Positions 28,113-36,417 of a DNA stretch of 64,000 bases are shown piece after piece. Both the position numbers and the translations under genes were made by a program. The stretch comes from CAWEBF01 sp963807235 (GTDB taxonomy: Bacteria > Acidobacteriota > Vicinamibacteria > Vicinamibacterales > UBA2999). Where the stretch lies: the NCBI GenBank assembly GCA_963807235.1, contig CAWEBF010000008.1, positions 62,001-126,000 on the forward strand, in the 5' to 3' direction. The first letter of the stretch is position 1, and each line of letters starts with the position of its first letter. The notes below the pieces were generated by a model. The model was not told the origin of the DNA, did no database searches, and saw nothing but the letters and a program-made list of their open reading frames with translations.

Positions 28113-28505
28113 ATGCGCAACAGAATCTTCGCCGCCGCATTCGTGTGCGTCGCGGGCTGTGCCGTGTCCCTGACGGCGCACCACTCGCACGCCAACTACG
28201 ACATCTCGAAGTGGACGCTGATGGAAGGCACGGTCAAGCAAGTCATCTGGATCGCCCCGCATTCCCTCGTCTATCTCGACGTGAAGGGGGAGAAGGGCGA
28301 AACCGTGACCTGGGCGCTCGAGGCCACCAATCCCATCGGCATCATGGGCAACGGCGTCAAGCGCGAGGACCTGCGCGCCGGCGACACGATCAAGGTGCGG
28401 TGCCACGTGCTGCGGGACGGCGCGAGGGGGTGCCTCCTCGGCTTCGTGACGCCGACGCACGGCGACAAGGCCAGGGGCCACGGCGTCGAGCGCGAGTGGG
28501 ATTAG
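28113..28505 (+). CDS. Secreted DUF6152-family protein, second copy
   Basis: A 130-residue exported protein with the family opening TAHHSHANYD after the signal peptide, then MEGTVKQVIWIAPHSLVYLD and GDTIKVRCHVLRDGARGC. It is a paralogue of the gene at 12551. A GAGG site precedes ATG 28113. The gene converges with a paralogous-family gene on the other strand and overlaps its end by 4 bases. Confidence 0.78.
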   Translation: MRNRIFAAAFVCVAGCAVSLTAHHSHANYDISKWTLMEGTVKQVIWIAPHSLVYLDVKGEKGETVTWALEATNPIGIMGNGVKREDLRAGDTIKVRCHVLRDGARGCLLGFVTPTHGDKARGHGVEREWD

Positions 28506-29464
28506 CGGCCTGAGCGGCCCCGCTCCTCCGCACGCGCGCCGCTGAGGATGTTCCGCATCGCGTAGTTGCCCTCGTGGCACGCGTACTCGAAGATCTGCGT
28601 CTGTTCTTTGTCCAGCTTGAACGGCACGCCGAGGGTCCACGGCCTGGTGAACGTGGCCGGATCGTCGATGGTGACCTCGTAGGCGATCGCGTCCGCGGCC
28701 ACGCGCGTGAAGCGCTCCGTGAGGCGGAGCGTCTCGCGCGATCCCCGAAAGTCCGTCTTGTTCGAGAAGTTCGTGACATCGACCACCAGCGTGTTGCCGT
28801 CCCACCGGCCGCGCGCGTCGCCCAGGTATTGGCGCAGCCCCTGCGGGATGTGCGAGCGCCCGTCAACGGGGATGACGCGTGTCTCGTGGATCATCTCGTG
28901 GACGATCACCACGTATCCCGGGCTCTGGTGGATCTGGATGATGTTGCCGTAGCTGCCCGGGTTCACCAGCACGTGCGGCCAGCCACCGCGCGACACGATG
29001 CACCGGTCGCCCAGGCTGCGATCCTCCCAGGAGTCGGACGGGCCTCGCCCACGCCGTGCTTCGGCGCGCGCCGCCTCGCGTTTCTGGGCCGCGGGCGTCA
29101 ACGCCGGCACCCTGCCGTCCGGCGGGTCGATCACGCGCGACGTGCGGGCGGACTTCGCGTTCCAGAATTCGTACCAGTGCACGGGCCCCGCGCCCGTCTC
29201 GCCCCCAATGGTGGGCGCCCGCTCGACGTTCCGCCGCGCTCGCGCCTCCAGCAGCTCCGCCAGCTCCTCGTCCCCGACGACCGGCTTGCCCGCAAGCTCG
29301 CCGGGCCGCTCGAACGGCGTGTTGACGTCGTCGTTGTACGACCAGATGCCCTGCAGGTCGGGGTCGCCCCACGCTGTGTGTGCGGGGGTCCATTTGCTCT
29401 GACCCGACAGCGTCGCCACCGCGAGCAACGCCACGCTCGGTACTGCGATTGCCGCCGACCTCAT
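28502..29464 (-). CDS. Secreted protein of the paralogous family (member 4)
   Basis: A 320-residue protein starting at ATG 29464, which overlaps the upstream dehydrogenase stop as ATGA. Without that start the ORF would run back through the dehydrogenase in a wrong frame. A signal peptide (MRSAAIAVPSVALLAVATLSG) is followed by AWGDPDLQGIWSYNDD, and later by the family core TRVIPVDGRSH, GRWDGNTLVVDVTNFS and AIAYEVTIDDPATFTRPW, with EYACHEGNY near the end. Coupling to a periplasmic cytochrome-PQQ enzyme hints at a periplasmic binding or accessory role. The function is unknown. Confidence 0.7.
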   Translation of the reverse strand: MRSAAIAVPSVALLAVATLSGQSKWTPAHTAWGDPDLQGIWSYNDDVNTPFERPGELAGKPVVGDEELAELLEARARRNVERAPTIGGETGAGPVHWYEFWNAKSARTSRVIDPPDGRVPALTPAAQKREAARAEARRGRGPSDSWEDRSLGDRCIVSRGGWPHVLVNPGSYGNIIQIHQSPGYVVIVHEMIHETRVIPVDGRSHIPQGLRQYLGDARGRWDGNTLVVDVTNFSNKTDFRGSRETLRLTERFTRVAADAIAYEVTIDDPATFTRPWTLGVPFKLDKEQTQIFEYACHEGNYAMRNILSGARAEERGRSGR

Positions 29465-31323
29465 TTCCCGTCCACTGAGAACGCCAGCAGCACGTTGCCC
29501 GGGATCCCGTTCTGCACGTAGCCCGAGTTGACGATCACGGTGCCGCCGCTGATGGCGGGGCCCGCCACGTTGAGCGATCCGCCGCGTGCCTCCACGCCGT
29601 TCACGGTCTTGTGCGCACCAACGGTATCGACGTCCCACAGGATGGCGCCGGTGGACGTGGAGTAGGCGCGCAGGTGCCCGTCGACCGAGCCTGAGAAGAC
29701 CACACCGGGCATCGCGCTCACGGGCGCCGACTGCGCGGGGCTGCAGCGCGGCCTCCGGCAAGGCGTAGCCGGCGTGTTCCACACTTGCCGGCCGTCCTCG
29801 AGGCGCAGCGCGAACATTCCGCCGCCGGTTTCCGGATCCGGGAGCGTGGCCTGGCTGTTGGGCACCGGAATGCGGCCGATGTCCGACAGCGCCACGTAGA
29901 CGTTGGAGCGATCGGCGGCCGAGCCCCACTGCACGCCGCCGTTGATGCCGCCCTTGCCCACGCGCTGCTGCCACAGGATCTGCCCCTCGCGGTCGGGATC
30001 CAACGCGTGCACGACGCCCGACTTCTGCCCCGAGACGAGCGCCCGGCGCCCGTTGGGCAGCGCCACCAGGATCGGCGGGGACGCGAAGTCGAAGTCGGGA
30101 GCGTCGCGCTCGGTGCAGTTGATCTGGTCGGGCAGGCGGCACGACGTGTTCCAGGCATCTCCCGCCAGCATCTGGCGCGACCAGAGGATCTTGCCGCTGT
30201 CCATGTCGAAGGCCACGAAGGCGTCGCTGGTCGTGGTGGCCGGGGCGCTGTAGTTGTTGCCGGTGGTGACGTAGATGGCCTTGCGCTGCGTGTCGATCGC
30301 CGGGCTGGACCAGATGGGCGCGCCGGACGGGCCCCACAGCTGCGTACCGATCTTGTTCTTCGTGGTCGGCCTCGGCTCGGGCAGCGTGTAGGTCTTCCAG
30401 ACCTGCCGCCCCGTGGCCGCATTCAGCGCCACCAGGCTCCCGCGGAATTTGCAGCACTCGTAATCGGCCACCGCGCCCGCTGTTTCCTCGCCGGATGCCA
30501 CGCCGACGTAGAGCCGGCCGTCGTGGAAGGTCGGGGAGCCCGTGACGCGCGCGAAGGGGAAGTCGTCCACCTTCGTCTTCCACATCTGCGCGCCGTTGGC
30601 CGCGTCGATCGCGTAGACGGTGCCCGAGCGATCGCCGACGAACGCCGCGAAACGCGGGCCGGACGCGGCGTCGATGCGGGCGACTGTCACCGCCGCGCGC
30701 ACGGCGGCGTCGGCGCGAAACACCCAGTGGACGCAGCCGGTGGCCGCGCTCAGCGCGTAGACCGTGCCGCTCTGCGTGCCGACGAAGACGCGGCCCCCAA
30801 CGATGGTGGGCTGCGCGTCGGCGCTGAGCTCGCCGGGGAAGCCGAAGGCCCATTTCGGCTTCAGGCGCGCCACGTCGGCCGCGGTGAACCCGGCCTGCTC
30901 ACCGTCCTGATAGCGCGTGTTCGCCGTGTCCACGCCCCAGCCGTTCCAGCGGGGCCCCGCCAGCGGGTTCGCGAAATCCCCTGGGGTCGCGCGGCACATC
31001 GCCTGCGCGGAAGGCGTGGTGTTGAGCGGCTGCGAGAAGGACTTGCCGGTGACGAATTCCGCGATCGCCCGCCGCTCGACGCCCGTGCGGCCTGCCGCCA
31101 TCGACAGCATGGCGCCCTGCTCGAGCGCCGCGAGCACGCGCTCGGGCGTCATCGCGCGCAGCGCGTCGCGGGCCGGAGCGCGGTCGGTGCCGGCCTCGTG
31201 GCAGGACGCGCACAGCTGCTTGTAGAGCGTGGGCCCGTCCTCCGCCAGGAGCGGAGCGGCGGTGGACACCAGGAGCACCAGGGAACAGGCCGCGAGACAG
31301 GCTGGGCGCCAACGGTTTCGCAT
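29461..31323 (-). CDS. Cytochrome c-PQQ alcohol dehydrogenase-like enzyme (polyvinyl-alcohol-dehydrogenase type)
   Basis: A 620-residue protein from ATG 31323 (signal peptide MRNRWRPACLAACSLVLLVS). An N-terminal c-type haem domain (QLCASCHEAGTD, about residues 35-110) is followed by an eight-bladed PQQ propeller with blades such as VYALSAATGCVHWVFR, VYAIDAANGAQMWKTKV, VALNAATGRQVWKTY and VVHALDPDREGQILW. This order, haem domain then propeller, is that of polyvinyl alcohol dehydrogenase-type quinohaemoproteins. Its own haem would receive electrons from PQQ. It is the first gene of a two-gene operon with the paralogous-family gene at 28502. Confidence 0.8.
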   Translation of the reverse strand: MRNRWRPACLAACSLVLLVSTAAPLLAEDGPTLYKQLCASCHEAGTDRAPARDALRAMTPERVLAALEQGAMLSMAAGRTGVERRAIAEFVTGKSFSQPLNTTPSAQAMCRATPGDFANPLAGPRWNGWGVDTANTRYQDGEQAGFTAADVARLKPKWAFGFPGELSADAQPTIVGGRVFVGTQSGTVYALSAATGCVHWVFRADAAVRAAVTVARIDAASGPRFAAFVGDRSGTVYAIDAANGAQMWKTKVDDFPFARVTGSPTFHDGRLYVGVASGEETAGAVADYECCKFRGSLVALNAATGRQVWKTYTLPEPRPTTKNKIGTQLWGPSGAPIWSSPAIDTQRKAIYVTTGNNYSAPATTTSDAFVAFDMDSGKILWSRQMLAGDAWNTSCRLPDQINCTERDAPDFDFASPPILVALPNGRRALVSGQKSGVVHALDPDREGQILWQQRVGKGGINGGVQWGSAADRSNVYVALSDIGRIPVPNSQATLPDPETGGGMFALRLEDGRQVWNTPATPCRRPRCSPAQSAPVSAMPGVVFSGSVDGHLRAYSTSTGAILWDVDTVGAHKTVNGVEARGGSLNVAGPAISGGTVIVNSGYVQNGIPGNVLLAFSVDGK

Positions 31324-31414
31324 CGAGAGATCCTCCTTCGAGCGACCCAGACGATACGCCCTATCGGCGGAGGGCACAACCTGCGAGAGGTGATACTGGC
31401 TGGGGACTTGACCG

Positions 31415-31440
31415 ATATGACTAGTTATGACTAGTATATG
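31415..31440 (+). promoter_or_regulatory. Likely autoregulatory operator of the VapBC pair
   Basis: Two copies of the palindrome ACTAGT (31420-31425 and 31430-31435) sit exactly 10 bp apart, within a direct repeat of TATGACTAG, immediately before the antitoxin start. One helical turn of spacing is typical of operators bound by dimeric antitoxins or toxin-antitoxin complexes. Confidence 0.5.
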
Positions 31441-31692
31441 GTCATCATGAAGGGTGTCGGCATCGCGGACTTGAAGGCACGCCTGAGCGAACACCTGCGC
31501 CTGGTTCGGAAAGGACGGACGCTGACGGTGCTCGATCGAGACACGCCGATCGCACAGATCGTGCCCTATCAGTCCGAGGTGCTCGAGGTGCGTAGGGCAA
31601 CTCGCCGGCCGGGCGATGTCGAGCTTCCGGCCCGTGCGTCGGGGCAGACCGACAGCCTGGCCATCCTCCTCAGCGACCGCGGACGCCGTTGA
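31438..31692 (+). CDS. vapB: Phd/YefM-type (VapB) antitoxin
   Basis: An 84-residue antitoxin. Residues 4-43 (MKGVGIADLKARLSEHL, then VRKGRTLTVLDRDTPIAQIV) match the Phd/YefM DNA-binding domain, and the basic, unstructured C-terminus would bind the toxin. The start may be ATG 31438 or 31447; the second lies farther from the ACTAGT operator. Its TGA overlaps the toxin's TTG start as TTGA, so the two are translated together. The antitoxin should repress its own operon together with the toxin. Confidence 0.82.
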   Translation: MVIMKGVGIADLKARLSEHLRLVRKGRTLTVLDRDTPIAQIVPYQSEVLEVRRATRRPGDVELPARASGQTDSLAILLSDRGRR

Positions 31693-32105
31693 ACGTCTAC
31701 GTCGATACGTCTGCCCTGCTGCGGTTGGTTCTCCGAGAGGCGAACGCGCTCGAGGAATTGCGTTCCACCGACCGGCTGGTTTCCAGTGAGCTCCTGGCTG
31801 TGGAAGGGCGGCGCACCATCGACCGGTTGCGATTGATGGGTTCGTTGACACAGGACGAAACAGCAGAACGGCTCCGCGCGTTTGGTGAGTGGTTGGAAGC
31901 CATCGACCTGGTGCTCCTTCGTCAACCGGTGCTCGCGCGGGCGGCCGAGCCAATGCCCGTTCCACTCGGAACGCTCGACGCCCTGCATCTCGCTACGGCT
32001 CTGACCTGGCGCGATCGCACGGGTGAGTCGCTCGTCGTGTCAACACACGATTCCGCTCTCGGCTCCGCGGCACGAGTGTTCGGATTCAACGTCAGAGGCG
32101 TCTGA
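31689..32105 (+). CDS. vapC: PIN-domain RNase toxin, VapC type
   Basis: A 138-residue PIN domain. The acidic nuclease residues are in place: YVDTSALL (first Asp), SSELLAVE (Glu), LDALHLATAL (Asp) and THDSALGSAA (last Asp). The TTG at 31689 overlaps the antitoxin stop. VapC proteins cleave tRNA or rRNA when the antitoxin is degraded. The gene converges with the dihaem cytochrome gene 5 bases away. Confidence 0.85.
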   Translation: MNVYVDTSALLRLVLREANALEELRSTDRLVSSELLAVEGRRTIDRLRLMGSLTQDETAERLRAFGEWLEAIDLVLLRQPVLARAAEPMPVPLGTLDALHLATALTWRDRTGESLVVSTHDSALGSAARVFGFNVRGV

Positions 32106-32110
32106 GGCCC

Positions 32111-34465
32111 TCAGAGCGTCTTCAAGTACTCGAGCAGCGCCCCGGCCGGCGACTGCTGGATCCGCTTCTGGATTTCGGCGGAATCCCGCGTCGGATCGAG
32201 ACCCGACATGTCCGGGCACAGCGCCGAGCCGAACGTGTGACCGCTATTGGCCTTGCCGGGGACCGTCGTGTCGTACTCCTTGGCCAGCAGGACGTCGTCC
32301 GGGCTGTAGCGGGCCGCCGGCCGCCGGCTCCATTCGAAGCCGACCAGCCCTTCGTCGTAGTGCAGGTTGCCGCGCACGAACCGCGGCGGGCGCGTGGCGG
32401 AGCACAGGAGATGGCCCAGCGTGGGCACCGAGCCGTTGTGCAGGTACGGCGCCTGGGCCCACACGCCGTGCAGCATGTCAGCCTTGTAGCCGGCGGTGCT
32501 CTCTACGACACGCCGCGGCGTGTCACGGAAGTACTCGTCCAGCCGTGCCTGCCAGTCGCCTTGCGGGACGCACCAGTCCGCCCCGGGCTGGCCCTTGTGG
32601 TTCAAGCCGTAGATCTGGCACGCCTCGGTGACGAGCGCCGCCAGCCCGTAGCGCGACACGCTCGTGTTCACCCGCGTGCGGTTCGCATCGACGCCCAGGT
32701 CCGCGACCTTGTAGATGGCCTCGTTCCTCGGCTTGTGGCACGACGCGCAGTTCTCCCGGAACAGCGCCTTGCCCTCACGCGCCTTTGCCAGGTCCACGCT
32801 CCGGAACGGATAGGGCGGTGGCGGCAGGTTGTCGATGAACGGGTTGAACGGCTCGTGAATGCGGACGTTGACCATGCGCGGATCGCCCGTCGCGGAGGCG
32901 CCAGAGGCGAGCGTCCTCGACGAGGCGCCCTGATTGCCGTCCCAGTTGGCGTGAAAGCGATCGACCGCCCAGTTGACGCTCTTGACGTCGATGGGCGCCG
33001 GCAGCGGCGGCGCCCACGCCGGGATGTTCTTGAAGATGCGGTCCGCCGCCGCCTTCGGATCGGTGACCGCGCCGGTCATGCCTGGCACGTCGGCCGGCAT
33101 GCCGTTGGCCGTGGAGAAGCCTGTGAAAAACGGGCTCTGCGGGTTGTCGCGGCGCACGAACTCCAGGAAGCTGTTGTCGGGCCGCCGTGAGTGGATCGCC
33201 ACCAGTCCCGACGCGATGCCGAACGCGTCCATCTGTCCCGGGCGGTCCTCGAGGACGTCGGGAAGGGGTTGCTTGTAGGCGTTGCTCTTCGCCACGACGT
33301 AGTAGATGAAGTGGGTCTTCACCCCCACGGCGATGAGATCCTGCATCACACTGGGGAACTGGTCGGCGATGGCCAGCGTCTGGATCTTGGCGCGGGCGAT
33401 GTCGGCGGGCGCCGATCCGTACAACGTCTCGGGCCGCTGCCGCGCTTTGTCCAGCATCTCCGTATACAGCGCGCGGATCGCGCCCGTGTCCGGCTTGATG
33501 TTCGCGGGGTTCACCGGCGTGGTGGATTGCGGGTCGAACCCGGATTCGACCAGCGCCGCGCCCGTCAGCATCAGGAGCTTCGAGAAGTACTGCGCCTCGA
33601 TTTCGGTGTTCGGCATGCCGGGGAGGAACTTCATCTTCCCGTCCACCACGACGCGTCCCACGTGGCACGCGGCGCACGAGAAGAACACGCGATCCATGCT
33701 GCCCGGGGTGCCGAATCCCTGACGGTCGCTCTCCCAGTTGTCCTCGTGCTCGGTGGCGCGCACCTTGGCCAGCAGCAGGCTGGTGTTCTGGAACACGCGC
33801 CGCGCCAGCAGCCGCCCGTCGTAGACCGTGGCCTCGGCCGCCGACAGCGGTTCGAAGGAGCGCGGGTTCTCGAACGCGAACCCGAAGGGCAGCGGCGAGC
33901 GGCGCTCGGGGGCGGGACGTGCCACGCCGTCGGTGTAGTCGGACATGGTCGGACCGATGCCGATGTGATCGAGCGTCCAGCGCGTAGCCGCAGGCCCCGT
34001 CCCGGCCGGCAATTCGGACTCGCGCTTCCAGATGCGCGCAAGCCGGCGCAGGGTTGCGTTCTCGTGATCGGGATCGAGGTCGAGAATCGTCTTGAACAGC
34101 ACGAACGGCACCCCGTTGAAGCCGACCGGGTTCTCGACGAACCAGTTCCAGGCCAGCCGTGGATGCTGCCCGCTGCGGAATCCGTATTTGGCGGCCCGGC
34201 CGGCGTCGTCGTCGTTCAGGTATCCCTGGATCGCGCGCTCCCGCCTGGCGATCTCTGCCGGCCAGTCCGTCACCGCCTGCCCGTCCACCCACGATCGGAT
34301 GTCGTCGCCCGAATCGTCGGCAAGCGGCGCCACCAGCCCCGCCTCGGCCCGTTGCGCGGCGGCCGTGTTATCGGGCGCGGCGCTGCGGTTGGCATCGCCG
34401 CAGCCCCAGGCGATCAGCAGCGCCAGCGCGCTGCCGCAGACTTTTCCCGTGTGCAGGATCCGCAT
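32111..34465 (-). CDS. Large dihaem c-type cytochrome, RoxA/di-haem peroxidase-like lipoprotein
   Basis: A 784-residue exported protein. The signal ends in a lipobox (LIAWGC), so it is probably lipid-anchored. Two c-type haem sites are present: CAACH near residue 260 (SCAACHVGRVVVDGKMKF) and CASCH near residue 575 (NCASCHKPRNEAIYKVADLG). The C-terminal PYLHNGSVPTL is the usual motif of di-haem cytochrome peroxidase and RoxA-type rubber oxygenases. Its length exceeds that of RoxA (about 650-680). One base separates it from the P450 gene upstream, so the two probably form a functional pair. The substrate is unknown. Confidence 0.75.
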   Translation of the reverse strand: MRILHTGKVCGSALALLIAWGCGDANRSAAPDNTAAAQRAEAGLVAPLADDSGDDIRSWVDGQAVTDWPAEIARRERAIQGYLNDDDAGRAAKYGFRSGQHPRLAWNWFVENPVGFNGVPFVLFKTILDLDPDHENATLRRLARIWKRESELPAGTGPAATRWTLDHIGIGPTMSDYTDGVARPAPERRSPLPFGFAFENPRSFEPLSAAEATVYDGRLLARRVFQNTSLLLAKVRATEHEDNWESDRQGFGTPGSMDRVFFSCAACHVGRVVVDGKMKFLPGMPNTEIEAQYFSKLLMLTGAALVESGFDPQSTTPVNPANIKPDTGAIRALYTEMLDKARQRPETLYGSAPADIARAKIQTLAIADQFPSVMQDLIAVGVKTHFIYYVVAKSNAYKQPLPDVLEDRPGQMDAFGIASGLVAIHSRRPDNSFLEFVRRDNPQSPFFTGFSTANGMPADVPGMTGAVTDPKAAADRIFKNIPAWAPPLPAPIDVKSVNWAVDRFHANWDGNQGASSRTLASGASATGDPRMVNVRIHEPFNPFIDNLPPPPYPFRSVDLAKAREGKALFRENCASCHKPRNEAIYKVADLGVDANRTRVNTSVSRYGLAALVTEACQIYGLNHKGQPGADWCVPQGDWQARLDEYFRDTPRRVVESTAGYKADMLHGVWAQAPYLHNGSVPTLGHLLCSATRPPRFVRGNLHYDEGLVGFEWSRRPAARYSPDDVLLAKEYDTTVPGKANSGHTFGSALCPDMSGLDPTRDSAEIQKRIQQSPAGALLEYLKTL

Positions 34466-34466
34466 G

Positions 34467-36278
34467 TCACCTCACCTCGGCCGCGGCCAGCGGCCAGAAC
34501 TGGTGCGTCGTGCCCGAATCGGCGTATTCGACCTCGAGCGAGGTCGCGTAGAGATTCTGATCGTCGAGCTGCAGCCGGCCGCGGCGCCGCTCCAACGGAA
34601 ACGACGGTTCGCCCGGCCGGGCCGCCGCCCGTGACAGGTCCTGCAGGCCCAGCAGCGCAATCATCGTCTCGACGACGATGACGGGGGACACGTGCTGTCC
34701 CAGACACACGTGCCGGCCCCAGCCGTACTGCAGGTAGTGCTCACGCGGGCGGCCGAGGATGAACGCGTCGGCGTCTGGCACATCGTGCATCGCCGATCCG
34801 TGCGACGCGAAGACCAGCGTGCCGGCGGCAATCGGCCGGCTGTCGCCGATGCGAACGCCGTCGCGCGCGCACTTGCGCAGCAGCACCTCACCCTGGGGTT
34901 GCAGCCGCAGGGCCTCCTGGAAGTAGCCGTACAGCGCCGCACGGCTCGCGGCCACATCCTTGCCGTTGAGGACGTTGAGGGCCAGCGTTCTCGCCTCGTC
35001 AAAGCTGCCGTAGCGGTTTCCGGCCGGTCCGGACGTCCGCCATTCACCGTCCCGCAGCCGCAGCAGCGAGTCGATCACGCGGCCGGTGGCTTCCTCCTGC
35101 CCGGCCACGGCGCCGACGATGGTGCCCATGACGTTCTCGGCGATGCGGAGGTCGCTGACGAGGCGCGGATCGAGATCGGTGGGCCGTTCGGCGGCCGGCG
35201 TCGACTGGCCCAGCTGAAAGCGGAGCAGCCGCGTGAGCATCGTGTCGGCGACCGCTTCGCCGTCGAGGATGCGCCGGCGCTGCAGGCCGATTTCGTGCAG
35301 CAGGTAGGCCAGCAGCAGGCGGCAGGCACGGAAGCCCTGCTTCTGCACCTCGCGATCCTTCTGGACGTTGTTGAAGAAGTGCTGGAACGCCGCCTTGATC
35401 CACGCGTACATCTGCGTCTCGTCCGGGATCACGCCGTCTTCCCGGCCCAGGGCGGTCTCCGGCTGGCCGTCGATCGGTTCGCCGTAGTAGGTCAGCATCT
35501 CGTCGGTGAGCGAGAACGAGCCGGGACGTTCCGCAACGGGCACACCGAGGTATTGGTGACCGAGCGTCACCGGCACGTAGCGGGCGACGTTCTGCACGAC
35601 GTCGAGGCGCGGCGCGCCCGCGACACGCGCGGCGCGCACGGCCGCTCCCACGCGACGCATGCAGTCGCGGTGAAGCAGTCCGGTGACGCGCTCCGCATCC
35701 ATCCGGTTGCAGACGAGCGACAGCAGCCGCTTGTCCGGCTCGTAGACGGCGTTGTCGTCGGTGCTCAGGACGAATGTGCTGAAGCCGCCGTTGTGCCGCG
35801 GCGACATCACCTTGACCATCTCCGCGCCGTACGGGTCCACCGTGAACTCCTGGTCGCGTTCGAGCACGCTGCGCACGGTGTCGCCGTCCACGACCAGGAT
35901 GGGGCCGAAGAGCGGCTGGAACAGCTTGGCGCGCGCGCGGACTTCCGCGAGCATCGGATAGGGCTTGAGCTTCAGAAAGAACCCGATCACCGCACCGATG
36001 GCGCGCCCCTGGCGCAACGCCTGCAGCTTGAGCCGCTGCAGCTCGGCCGATTCATCGTCGGTCAGCGGTGACCCGCGCGCCTTGCCGCCCAGCTCCTGCA
36101 GCCGGCTCAGCTCCACGGGATTTGCCGCGACGACCCGATCGATCGTCGAGAAAAAGGACTGCAGCGCCGCGCCCGGGTCCTGCGTCAACACGCCGAGATC
36201 GGGTGCGGCTGGATCGGCGGAGGGGGTGGGTGCCGTCGATGCGGCAGGTGTGGGTGTCTCGGAAACCGATAGGCGCAT
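34467..36278 (-). CDS. Cytochrome P450 with an N-terminal extension
   Basis: A 603-residue P450, much longer than the usual 400-450. The haem-ligand motif YGWGRHVCLGQ (FxxGxxxCxG type) is near residue 530, and the ExxR helix reads YFQEALRLQP near residue 450. The I-helix region is NVMGTIVGAVAGQEEATG. The first 110 residues are Ala/Pro-rich and then helical, and replace the usual N-terminus. No signal peptide is clear. It is the first gene of a tight two-gene operon with the dihaem cytochrome, hinting at joint oxidation of a lipid-like or polymer substrate. Confidence 0.8.
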   Translation of the reverse strand: MRLSVSETPTPAASTAPTPSADPAAPDLGVLTQDPGAALQSFFSTIDRVVAANPVELSRLQELGGKARGSPLTDDESAELQRLKLQALRQGRAIGAVIGFFLKLKPYPMLAEVRARAKLFQPLFGPILVVDGDTVRSVLERDQEFTVDPYGAEMVKVMSPRHNGGFSTFVLSTDDNAVYEPDKRLLSLVCNRMDAERVTGLLHRDCMRRVGAAVRAARVAGAPRLDVVQNVARYVPVTLGHQYLGVPVAERPGSFSLTDEMLTYYGEPIDGQPETALGREDGVIPDETQMYAWIKAAFQHFFNNVQKDREVQKQGFRACRLLLAYLLHEIGLQRRRILDGEAVADTMLTRLLRFQLGQSTPAAERPTDLDPRLVSDLRIAENVMGTIVGAVAGQEEATGRVIDSLLRLRDGEWRTSGPAGNRYGSFDEARTLALNVLNGKDVAASRAALYGYFQEALRLQPQGEVLLRKCARDGVRIGDSRPIAAGTLVFASHGSAMHDVPDADAFILGRPREHYLQYGWGRHVCLGQHVSPVIVVETMIALLGLQDLSRAAARPGEPSFPLERRRGRLQLDDQNLYATSLEVEYADSGTTHQFWPLAAAEVR

Positions 36279-36402
36279 GCGTTAGGGGCCCTTAGGTCCT
36301 GATGAGGCGCGCGCCGACCTCAGCCGTTTCCACGGACCAGACTCCGGGGACGACAAAGGCGGCGCGAGCATCTTCGCCGCTTCGGGCGATGCGGGCAAGC
36401 GG

Positions 36403-36408
36403 CGATAC
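36403..36408 (+). promoter_or_regulatory. Possible -10 element GATACT before the SDR gene
   Basis: GATACTCTGCCC lies 15 bases before ATG 36418. It matches TAAACTCTGCGC before the gene at 48053 and is related to TATACTGC at 4136 and 12525. The distance would give a very short leader. Confidence 0.28.
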
Positions 36409-36417
36409 TCTGCCCTT

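Noticed and set aside
29785..31434. A 549-residue plus-strand protein
   Set aside because: It is antisense to the cytochrome c-PQQ dehydrogenase and has no signal or motif of its own.
29461..31965. An upstream start for the cytochrome c-PQQ enzyme at 31965
   Set aside because: It would cross the VapBC genes; the ATG at 31323 gives a proper signal peptide directly before the haem domain.
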